Below the pieces are notes generated by a model. It had not been told where the DNA came from. It did no database searches and saw only the letters and a list, made by a program, of their open reading frames with translations. The position numbers were made by a program, and so were the translations under genes. Shown piece by piece: positions 10,270 through 19,857 of a stretch of DNA of 64,000 bases. Position 1 is the stretch's first letter. Every line of letters starts with the position of its first letter. The DNA comes from Bigelowiella natans CCMP2755 (lineage: Eukaryota > Cercozoa > Chlorarachniophyceae): contig ADNK01002103.1 in the NCBI GenBank assembly GCA_000320545.1, positions 20,362 to 84,361 on the forward strand. Direction: 5' to 3'.

Positions 10270-12619
10270 TGCTGTGTGGTTTCAACATAAAATTAATCAT
10301 TTAGGCCGGGATGCTGCAGTTGGTCAGGATGCAACGTTTGCGAGCCAACGGGCCCCTTCTGCCTTGAGTCAGCGTCAAATTGCGAGAATAACTGCGGTGG
10401 GCAGTGGTGCCCTGGGGGGGTAGCAGCTGTCCCTATGCCAGCGCCTACCGAGCCACAACCATCAGTGAGTGTGTAATTCGCGTACTAGTACTTAAACTGA
10501 GGAGAGTGTGAGCAGCCAATGCCGTATTTTGCCCTTATTACCTGCTCAATCAGCATGCTGTTATTGTCGCCATCCGGTCTGTTGTTGTTCGCCGCGAATC
10601 TTCATCATAAGTCAACCATCAATATCACCAGCCCACAACAGCCGGGATGGTTCCATTTCCGATGCCCGAGCCGACTGCTTTTGCTCCGTCCCCAACGATT
10701 TCCGACGGCTTTGCGTGCTGCAGCTGGTCGCGCTGTCAAAGGTTTGAGGCAACCATCTTACCCCCCCCCCCCTCCCCCTTCCCCATGGCAATTGAATTGC
10801 ATCCAGAATTCATAACTGAGAAACGCCGTAACAAATGTAACAACTAAGTGTCTAAAAATGAAAGGTGTGAACGAACCCACATCTACCTTCTGCCTGCTAT
10901 CCGAATTTAACTGCGAAGGGCCTTGCAACGGGATGTGGTTCACGAGCGGCATTGGAAACCCAGTCCCCGATCCCACCTTCCGCCCCACCCCCCCCCGAGG
11001 CTACCAACTATCCAGCCGACCCTCCCGCCCGCCGCGACGGATGGGTGCTGCAGGTAGGAACGCGTGGTAATGATGGTGATGGCGGTGGTGATGATGATTA
11101 TGAATGGCGACGACAGTGTACAAGACTAATAGCGCGACGCTGGTTTGTAGTAGCCACCGAATTGATAATACCACACCTCTGCCGAATGGAAAGATGAATG
11201 AATGAATGATCGTTTGTAGTTGTGAGATATGCCTTGTGATTGGGGCATTTCCTCGTCCTCATCATCATCGTCGTATTTTGCTTTATCAACACGCAGCTGG
11301 ACCCAGTGTGGGGAGTGCCAGCCTACCTCTGAGTACTGCCTCCGCAACGAAGCCAATTGTGAGGTACTGCCATTCATCCATACGGTTATAGAGGGGATAA
11401 AACTACTTCGATAAATGTTGGAAATCGTTGAGGATCCATCACACCGACAAGAAATGATTTGATCGGTTTGTAGCCATGGTAGGTTCGATGAGATTGCACC
11501 AATCTTTCTTGGTTATCTACACCTACACTTCGATATCATCGTCGTCGTCATCATCATCATCATCATCATCATCATCACCATCATCACCATCCTATCACCT
11601 GCTGATTGATTGAATAATTGTCTCCGTCGATTGTATAGGGTCCGTGCAATGGAATGTGGTGTCCTGTTGGGCCTGACTCGGTGGTCTCTACAATCCAAAC
11701 CGCAGGCTCGAGCACAGCAACTACGCAAGACTTCGTGCAGATCCTGTGCCCCCCCATAGCCATTCCTCCCAGTGGGAGCTTCCAGGTCGAGATTTTAGCT
11801 ACTACCACGGCTGACAGGTACCCTCATGGCCTACATCCGCACAGAGAATCATCCTATCCACTATGTACATATGAAACTCAGCAGAATTTGGCTTCTTTGG
11901 TCCGAGGTTGGGCGGTCGATTCATTGTTGATTTGGAGGCCCCCTATGTAATCCCAACTGCTATTATTTGTTTCCCCTCTCTCTTCACACTGTCAGAGTAA
12001 TCGGTGTCGATGTTGTTCGCGAAGGCGCTGGGGAAGTGACTACAGGCCGCGGAAGTGTGCCCATTACCTCCACAAACGGCTCCCCGATGACCTTCGTAGT
12101 GGATATACAAATCACACGCGAGATTGAAAGGCCGACGATGATAGAGATGCAACAGGACTCCACGCATCTTCTCGCAGCATGGATCGTTGAGCGTTCGCTG
12201 TTCGATGATGGACTACTGCAACCTTGGCTAAACTCGACGGCTTCCTTGTAAGTGATGACTTCTCCCTTCGCCGAGGGTTTCAGATGAGATTTCTTTCTTG
12301 TGTCTTCTCTCTCCCTTCCCATCCTTGCAGGTTTGAACCTGTGCTAGTCGACACTCTGACCTCTTCTCCCCTGTGCGACTCTCGTGCAGAGAACCCTACA
12401 GAGGATACAAGCAATAGCAGTGATGAAGGTGGCCCAAGCGACGCAGCAGTCATCGCAGTCTCAGTAATCTTCACCCTTCTTGCTGTGGCGGCTGCGGTGG
12501 GAGCTTTTGTCTATTTTGGAGGTATGGCTAAATGTCACAATTATTGCCAATCCCTCGGTACAATTTCAGGAACCAATCATAACAATGCTCGCCATGTGCA
12601 GATGTACATGTGTGTGTGA
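8634..12619 (+). CDS. Gene C: secreted LPMO-like protein with CCSW cysteine repeats and a C-terminal TM anchor
   Basis: About 16 exons, roughly 640 aa. Exon 1 (8634-8711) encodes a signal peptide, MTILLILLFSPLALG, followed by HSWLACVDYEP. Cleavage would expose an N-terminal His, as in copper His-brace lytic polysaccharide monooxygenases. Further exons give CRGYARNWF, GDTVTWRWPAKNHATVGVQ (a candidate second His), PRDIRPGLHTLMWWFNL and FYNSCADVYI, the usual ending of LPMO-type folds. Three cysteine repeats follow, separated by Pro/Thr linkers: CCSWSGCNVCEPTGPFC (exon 10305-10464), a degenerate one (10632-10741 plus 10865-11053) and CCSWTQCGECQPTSEYC (11297-11363). Then come a Thr/Val-rich domain (11639-12247), one TM helix (AVIAVSVIFTLLAVAAAVGAF, cut here to its core) and a short tail ending at TGA 12617-12619. 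Substrate is unknown. Exon 6 (near 9527) could not be phased. Confidence 0.75.
9885..9920. repeat. (AC)n(AT)n microsatellite in an intron of gene C
   Basis: A compound dinucleotide run between the exons ending at 9789 and starting at 9967. Confidence 0.9.
10234..10266. repeat. (GT)n microsatellite in an intron of gene C
   Basis: About 16 GT units between the exons ending at 10088 and starting at 10305. Confidence 0.9.
11545..11580. repeat. (ATC)n microsatellite in an intron of gene C
   Basis: An imperfect ATC run upstream of the exon at 11639. Confidence 0.85.
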
Positions 12620-12696
12620 GACGGATGTAATGAAGTGAATAATCTTTTCAATGGTCATCCTAATGTAGCTATGCAAAGCAGCGGCTACAGCGCTTA
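12619..12696 (+). repeat. Convergent-gap element, copy 3
   Basis: Begins at the stop codon of gene C (TGTGTGAGACGGATGTAATG), continues to AATGGTCATCCTAATGTAGC and ends GCGGCTACAGCGCTTAGG. It is in the sense of gene C and overlaps or immediately follows its last codon, so it would be the first part of its 3' UTR. Confidence 0.85.
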
Positions 12697-13519
12697 GGTT
12701 GCATTTATTTGTCTCGTCTATCATGCGTTTCATGCATTTAAAAGCATCTGCATCCTGTCGCCGATGCCGTGCAGTGCGCGCAGCGGTCCGTGCCTCTTTT
12801 TCAGCTTCATCAGGCCAGTCGTTTCGTCTCATCGTTTTGATTCATGATAGCATTCAATTGGTTTTGTAATCGAAGCTAGTAAGCTGTTGATGTTCGCATG
12901 CCGCACGTTGAAGGAGATGATCCACATCTTTTGTGACACCACATGTGTTACATGTGGCATCTGCTTCCTCACATTGTTGTGTGCATGTTGATCATGCTAG
13001 CTTGCATGCACGCCAGTACGTCTAGCAGTCAGGACTAGAGAAGCCTAGCTGTAGCAGCGACTGCACACAGCACACAATAGCACAGCATAATCATCAGCTA
13101 GACAGTGTCGCTATCTCTAGCTTGCTCAGCTCCACAACACATCCTAGCCAACATCGCGTGTCGATGTCATGTTCCACAGACATTGCTGGAATGGAGATGG
13201 CGTGCAGCGCAGCAATAACAGGAAGAATGACAAACGGTTGCGTTGCATCTCAGAGCGAGGCGAGGGCACTAGCGTTGTCCTACGATCGACACACAATCAT
13301 GGTTATGCCTGCGCTGTTTTTGTTTGTGTGCATGCTAGCGGAGACAGTCGCCACACTAGCACCAGCGCTAACAATGGCATCAGGTATTGAATGCAACATT
13401 GCTTATTGATGCTGTGTGCTCATCATTGGTTGATTGCTAATGTAACATAATTTGATTAAATGAACAGGCAAATGATGTATGTGCAATGACCGCTGTCAGA
13501 CACATTGGCTTATGCATCA
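12620..13519. other. Tail-to-tail intergenic island 3
   Basis: Lies between gene C (+) and gene D (-). After the element it holds island-type DNA: GCTAGCTTGCATGC, TAGCTAGACAG and several CATGC words. Open frames of 73-95 codons at 13122-13409 look non-coding. Confidence 0.65.
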
Positions 13520-13665
13520 TCATTGCCACCAAATGTAACTGAGAGCCTTTCGAAAGCACGTGTTGTTGGTGCTGCTAGGTGATTCTGGCTCAACATCCTT
13601 CTTTTTCTTTCCTTTAGCTGCTTTTCTGGAAGATGATACTGATGACATGCTGCCTCTGATTGCTT

Positions 13666-13697
<32 letters not shown>

Positions 13698-15118
13698 ATT
13701 GATGACGATTTTCTCCTGCTGCCAATATCATTTATACGAAAGGTACTGCCCCTCACTGAGCCCTTCTTTAGCTTGCCGTTCTTGACCATCTTTTGTAACA
13801 TGTCGCGAAGTCGTCGCTCTGAATAAGACCTTTGAATAGCGTAGTTTTCCTCGATATAGGCGTTTACATCTTTGACGCTCACAGATGATGCAGGCGAGTC
13901 TGCAAGTAGCTCGGTGATAACGCTGAATATCAACATCTGCGACAGGTACCTTTTCTCTTTTTCACGTATCTCCCCATCTTCCTCCTCCTCTCCATCAGCT
14001 ACTTTCTCATCGTCGCTGCCCCATGAGAAAGTCTTCGTTTGCTCTTCTACAACAACATCCTCACAAATACCATCCTCCTCCTCCTCCTCCTCTGCCATGG
14101 TCTCTGCTGTTGGCACCTTGGCCATTATATGGATATAACGTCCTTCGCTCACAGGAACAGTTTTAAGCACGCTGAAACGCCCACTGACGACATTCTCGAG
14201 CTCCTTCCTGGTGCTAGAGCTCACAGAGACGAAGATCCCATGCTTGTCGTCTAGCACTCGATGCACCTCCGCGACGATCTGGCTGCAAAGAAGGGGACGC
14301 ATAGATAGCATGGAGCCGAGTAGCAATGCCTTTTCCACCACGACATTGAACGATCTGTCCTCGTAGTTTGGCATCCATTCCGCGTCTGCGGGTTCCACCG
14401 TGACCTCCACGCCCTTGGGTAGCATACCCGTACCGATGCGAGCGATTCTCCCGCCTATCTTGTCGGTGTAGTTCCCATTCGTGTCGGTGAGTACCAGCTC
14501 CGTAAGTGACCCGTTGATGGCTAGTGGAAGGCACAGTGGGTGCATGCCGCAGCCGATCTCAAGTGTCCTACCATTAGTAGCAACGTCCTGCTCGGCCCCA
14601 GATAGCGCGTGCCACACCGTATTGTGACTGACACCTGCCCCCCACTTTTGCTCACCATTCTGCCCTATCATGGAACTATCACCCGGTCTACACCAGCGAA
14701 ATGTGGTCTCCTTCTCGATATCGTAGAGGTACATATCGTTCATAAATACAACGGGGCCGCCCCCAGGCGTGGCGCCCCCCTCATAGGAGAGAATTGCCAC
14801 CGATGTGAAGCCGTTGCGACCGTTGTTCACAGTTGCTGTTACACAAGGCCGTTGAATGTCGCTACGATCCACGATGATGGTAGACCCGGAGCTTAGTTTG
14901 AGCTGCGAGAGGGTTATGATGGCTCTCGAGTCGAGGAATTCCTTTGCGTTGTCAAGAAATTCTCTCTCCGCCTGTTTGCCATCGGGCTCCTCGGTGCGAG
15001 ATGATGAGAAAAACGACGAAAAGCCCAACATGATAGGTGCTGCGACGATCGGCTCTGTCCGTTCTGGAGTAGTGTAAGAGAATAAGCAAAACTGTAAGCA
15101 ATAATATCGTGAAGGCAT
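13520..15118 (-). CDS. Gene D: intronless SAM-methyltransferase-like protein with acidic linker and possible winged-helix tail
   Basis: A single 532-codon exon. Residues about 185-200 give LEIGCGMHPLCLPLA, a class I SAM-binding motif I. FNVVVEKALLLGSM at about 257-270 resembles the post-motif of METTL13/EEF1A-lysine-methyltransferase-like proteins, where it is typically D.V.DKG.LD. An acidic stretch (about 341-385) separates this from a helical segment containing SYSERRLRDMLQKMVKNGKL, which could be a small winged-helix or DEK_C-like DNA-binding domain. The C-terminus is a Ser/Lys-rich tail with GKKKKD. A second ATG at residue 30 (MLGFSSFFSSS) may be the real start. It is the only long intronless gene in a window of spliced genes. 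The acceptor substrate is unknown. The METTL13-like assignment is by motif only. Confidence 0.75.
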
Positions 15119-16014
15119 GATGAGAGAGAAAAGTCTACACGGTTGCTATCATGGTCAATATTATGAGCAGCTGTAGGCAGGTTGGTGCTAACGCTGATAC
15201 AACTCCAACTCCATCCACCTCACAGAAAGCTACATGCTGCACAAGAATGATCCAAAGAAGCTATATGATATGAAATCACATAAAACTTTGGACCATCCCA
15301 GTCTCAACAACGCGGCAAACACATCATATTGGAGTGAGGTGAGGTGAAGCCTCCCCGTCCCGACCGAATAAAGGAGAAGTGAAGCAGTGATATCCGTACA
15401 TTCTCATGAAATATGCTACGATATTTTCTATGAGAGACGTCATCATCCCTACCCCCCTCCCGAACCCCACCAAACTCTCGTTTTGACAGACTGGGAGGGG
15501 GACTCGCGACCGACCGTTGGTAATTGTGGACAAATTTTGGGCTCCTAGTACTCCACGGGATTATGGCCTGCGACATGGAAAATCCGTTATTTCTCCATCT
15601 AAATCTCCTTAGGCTGGGACCACACCGATTTTTTCCATTTACGAAATATCATGGATAATAAATTTTCCAATATTTTATCATTTCAAAACACAAACAACAC
15701 ATCCTCGTTCTCGGCTCCCACCTCCTCCTCGAGACTGGCGTATTACGGTCTTCCTTTCCTGCGCCGTTCGTTCAACACGAATAGGCGGTAGCGAGATAGA
15801 ACATCTTACTAGGACCAAAAAGAGGGGTAAGCTGCCAACAAAGACACTGGCACATATATCTTCGTTGCCTCCCCCTGCTTCGCTTCTTCAGCTCACCACA
15901 TCGCCGCTCCTCCTCCTCTCCTCCTCCTCCTCCTCCTCCTCCTCCTCCTCCTCCTCCTCCTCCTCCTCGGCGTCCTCAATTTTAGGCAGCGAGGGATTTT
16001 CTATACTCGATAGG
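15119..16014. promoter_or_regulatory. Head-to-head gap between genes D and E
   Basis: 896 bp of divergent intergenic DNA. No exon was recognised. It includes a (TCC)n run (15913-15968) that is in frame with the first exon of gene E and would encode poly-Ser if an upstream ATG at 15865 were used. Confidence 0.35.
15913..15968. repeat. (TCC)n microsatellite
   Basis: About 18 TCC units upstream of the start codon of gene E. Confidence 0.9.
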
Positions 16015-16644
16015 ATGAAGTTGAAAATTGTGACATTGACAGGGGTCACCATACAGTTGGAACATCCCCAAAAGGTAGCAATTCTTTGCCGCCTCAAAAC
16101 AACACAGTCTGTTTGCTTGCGTATCATCGTGCCATCAGATAGATGTGTGCGTCTAATGTAACGCAGTAAAGGCAATAGTGCTGCCTGGACAAACTATCCT
16201 GCACTGGGGTCCTTCCTTCATATTTCCCCCCTCCTCCCCATAATCTTCCTCCTCCTCCTCCTCACATGTGTTCAGGTACAGATGACAGTCGCAGGCATTA
16301 AAGCGGAGCTCGAGAAGCAGATCGGCTTTCCTCGCGAGCATGTTTCTCTCGTATTCCGAGGGAAGGAACTTGTAGGCGAGGGCCTCGAGCAGAAGTCTAT
16401 TCGAAAGCTATATCCTGACTACACATCCTCCAAGGATTTCTTCGTGCTGGTGTTTCGCAGGACAGCTCGCCATAAGAAAGACGGCAACGATAGAAAGCGA
16501 AAGGCAGAAGAGAGCGGAAACTCGGTAAGGAGGGGGGGGGGGGGAGATGCTAGGTGGAGGAGAGTGGGTTTATGGATTATTAGATGGCTACTCCCTTCCG
16601 GATTTTACCTGCTTCTTTCATGAATGCTTTGTTCGCACTGTACT

Positions 16645-16731
<87 letters not shown>

Positions 16732-16767
16732 CCCTCGTCTGTTCTCGAAGCCGGGAAACGTGTAATA

Positions 16768-16803
<36 letters not shown>

Positions 16804-17147
16804 CTGTGTGTGTGTGTGTGCTTATACTAACATTGCGTCTTATCCTTTCCCCGCTCTCTCTTCTAATTGATCATCACAATGATCAACAGGGCGTTAATGA
16901 TAAGAAGCACCATAAGACGACGTCTTCCTCCTCTAGTGGCAGTATCCGTAGGAATAGCAGCATCAGCAGCAACAAGAGGGGCACCAACGCTGAATCAAAG
17001 AGCTCCTCTTCCCCAAGCAGACCTCAGGTACACGGCGAAAGGGGTAGGGGACAGTCGAGTATTTCAAGCTCAGAAGAGCTCCTTCTTTGTAGATTTGAGG
17101 GAATTTAAAAATATTGCTGATGTTGCTTTTCCCCTCCCCTCCCTGTG

Positions 17148-17189
<42 letters not shown>

Positions 17190-17454
17190 CAGCTCTCCAA
17201 CATCCATGAGATGAGAGATTTCCTCCGCAAGTTCGGGGAGAGACGGCAGATGGTGAGATATCATCCACATCTGACTATTTTCATCGATCGCTGCTACGAA
17301 CCAACTGCTTTGTATTTGTGTATTGTAATATTTGCACACACACACACACACACACACACAAACGTAGTCGTTGCATGCTACTACGCATAGAACGCACCAT
17401 AAGGCTCGCGCCCACATATATGGTTTCGTTAAACTTATATATGTTGCAATATAT

Positions 17455-17492
<38 letters not shown>

Positions 17493-17813
17493 AAACTCAT
17501 TCGAAACATCCATTTTCCATACCCCCATTCTCTTAACACCCCGCCCTCTCTGTCTCCGTGTCTTGGTGGAACATAGGCTAAAGCGCAGGCATCAACCCGC
17601 ACAACAATAGGTAGTACTACTACTAGTAGTAGTTGGGGTGGTAGTAGGTAGCTCGTGGTCATTAGCAGGGCTAACAGGCCACATTTTGTTCTTCCGGTCT
17701 TGTTATAAACGAATGAACGAATGAGCTTTCGGGGGGGGGAAGGCCATTTCTTCTAGAATCGACCTTGCAGCATTTCGTCGGAATCATAAGATGCAATCCA
17801 GAGAGTGATGACA

Positions 17814-17850
<37 letters not shown>

Positions 17851-18280
17851 ACCGATGGTTTTTGTTCTATGCCGTGCAACAACACAAAACTCATCGCAGC
17901 TTGGCTATAACTTCGTGGTGCTATTTCGCCACCAACTTGTGTGATCCTCTTCGTCTTTCTCTTCCTTTTCTTTTCTTCTTCTGCTGCTCCGCCTTCACGA
18001 CGGTCTAACGTGCCTTCCTTGCAGAGCCGAAGGGTGAGTTCCTTAGCCAGCTCACAAACATGGGCTTCAAGTCCGAGGCTGCGACGCGTGCGCTGCTTCT
18101 TCATCGAAACAACCTCGAGATGGCGCTGAATTGGCTCCTGGAGAATGCTAGTGATCCTGACATCAATAATCCGATCTCATCAAAAGAGAGGCAGCAGCTC
18201 AGTCGCGTGGCCTCGAGACCGGCCATTCCGATGGAGGTGTTTGCTTTCTCCAGTGCATCGTAGTTAGCGTAGACTACCAC

Positions 18281-18318
<38 letters not shown>

Positions 18319-18657
18319 AAGTCACACGAAGACACACATAGTACATCTTTCGATATAACACATGCATACCAACGCCGCTCACCAACCAGCCATGCTCCCG
18401 TCTCTGCGCCACTTAATATGCTATTTCTCATAATGTAGGCTTTGAACGATTTCATCGAGATCAATTTCGGAGCGGACCGCGTCCCGTCACCGTCGTACGA
18501 GCCGTTCACAGAGGGGGAGGGCAACAACATGGATGAAGAGGAAGAAGAATCTGCTGCTGCCGTCATCTCTGCTGTGTCAAGAGCAGCGGAACGGACGGGA
18601 GGTGCCGCACCCTCCACCTCAGCGGCTGATCCTGAAAATGATAGTAGCTTAATGTAG
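16015..18657 (+). CDS. Gene E: UBL-UBA protein (ubiquitin-receptor type), 7 exons, 323 aa
   Basis: Exons 16015-16074, 16276-16524, 16890-17027, 17193-17252, 17577-17610, 18025-18236 and 18439-18657 close in phase. Residues 1-82 form a ubiquitin-like fold (MKLKIVTLTGVTIQLEH, then FPREHVSLVFRGKELVGEG). A Ser/Lys-rich linker follows, then a short helical piece (NIHEMRDFLRKFGERR). A UBA domain sits at about 181-222 (QLTNMGFKSEAATRALLLHR, MALNWLLENA). The C-terminus is acidic. In the Rad23, Dsk2 and Ddi1 families UBL-UBA proteins carry ubiquitylated substrates to the proteasome. I see no second UBA, XPC-binding or retropepsin domain, so it is not a clear member of any of them. The start at 16015 is chosen because UBL domains usually begin at the initiator Met. 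Confidence 0.85.
16647..16820. repeat. (CT)n(TA)n then (GT)n microsatellites in an intron of gene E
   Basis: About 20 CT units run directly into about 20 TA units (16647-16728), followed at 16771-16820 by an interrupted GT run. Together they make up most of intron 2. Confidence 0.95.
17153..17187. repeat. (CT)n microsatellite acting as the polypyrimidine tract of an acceptor
   Basis: About 17 CT units lie 5 bases before the acceptor gccag|CTCTCCAAC at 17193 in gene E. Confidence 0.95.
17335..17360. repeat. (AC)n microsatellite in an intron of gene E
   Basis: About 13 AC units in the intron after the exon ending at 17252. Confidence 0.9.
17457..17490. repeat. (AT)n microsatellite in an intron of gene E
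   Basis: About 17 AT units in the same intron as the preceding AC run. Confidence 0.9.
17814..17849. repeat. (GA)n microsatellite in an intron of gene E
   Basis: About 17 GA units between the exons ending at 17610 and starting at 18025. Confidence 0.95.
18281..18314. repeat. (AC)n microsatellite in the last intron of gene E
   Basis: About 16 AC units between 18236 and 18439. Confidence 0.95.
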
Positions 18658-19683
18658 TAGTAGTAGTAGTAGTAGTTGATGATGATGATGAGACAATAAA
18701 CAGCACGAGTCGTTGTATCGATATATACAACATTACACACACCACGCGCCTGCAAAGGTTTTCATATAATCGATCTACCGAGCCCTTCGACTACGGTTTT
18801 TTTTCGAAAGTTGCGAGCGAGCACATGCTAGTAGCTGTGCATGTCTAGATGTACGGGATGTGTTCCAATCCGTCGAGCTGTTTGTGCCAGATACAGCATC
18901 ACTGACATGATCAACGGCCTCGTAAGCACCATTATTCAATTGCATGTGAGCAGCAGATAATACGTTACAGAAACAACGCCTTCGAATAACAATGTCGTTC
19001 ACAGTCTCCAGTGTGCGAGCGCATTATCTGTATAAATGCAACAGCTGTGGTTGAACTTTTCCAATTGTTGTCGTCATCCTCATGCATTGTCTAGTCGTGC
19101 AGCGCGACCAGGATAGCAGGCCATCGTATCTGTAGGCACAATGGACTAGTCTGTGCATTAATATGTAGCACTGCTTCCAGCGATAAAGCCAGCGCATGTA
19201 GTCACATTACGTATATCATCCAACATACGACCCCAAAACGCTTTTCACTTTTAAATAATTTGATCGGCAGCTCCGTCGATGATATCTCTCCACACAAGCC
19301 CACACAGCAACTGTAATATAAGCATGTATCTATGCGCAAATGTCTAAAGAAGCCCATCCAGCCCATGATGACATGTAGGACACAATAAGCATGCACACGG
19401 CGTACATCTGTAACAACGTACAGCAGAGCCCGTGGCAAGTACAAATTATGTGTTCATATTTGATGTAATCGAAGCTGAATATAGAAGATGAAGGCAGCAC
19501 ACGAAAGCTATGTTAAGCTAGTAATATGACACATTTGAAACTACATACAATTTTGAGTCCATTTATGTGCATTGTCAGCTTTCTGCTACCTATATCCGTG
19601 TCGCCCCTAAAAATCTTTTTACAAAACTCATCCAATCGCTTCTTCACCTTCTTCTTCTTCTTCTTCTTCTTCTTCTTCTTCGT
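18658..19683. other. Tail-to-tail intergenic island 4
   Basis: Lies between gene E (+) and gene F (-). It starts with a (TAG)n run at the E stop codon (18655-18676). The rest is island-type DNA (ACATGCTAGTAGC, GTGCATGTCTAGATG). No full copy of the conserved element was found, only a fragment resembling its end (TTGTCGTCATCCTCATGC at about 19066-19083). A (TTC)n run at 19650-19681 adjoins the end of gene F. Confidence 0.6.
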
Positions 19684-19820
19684 CTATCTCCTATTGATCT
19701 TGAGTTTACTGCGAAGCTCCGGATAGTCCTTAAGGATGCTCCTAGTACGACATATGTAAAAGCGTCAACACACACGCATATAAAGAAATCTCTCTCTCTC
19801 TTTCTCTCTCTCTCTCTCGC

Positions 19821-19857
<37 letters not shown>

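Noticed and set aside
16584-17108. 174-codon ORF running through CT, TA and GT microsatellites (poly-Leu/Ser, Ile/Tyr, Val/Cys)
   Set aside because: It crosses intron 2 of gene E, whose exons close in phase without it.
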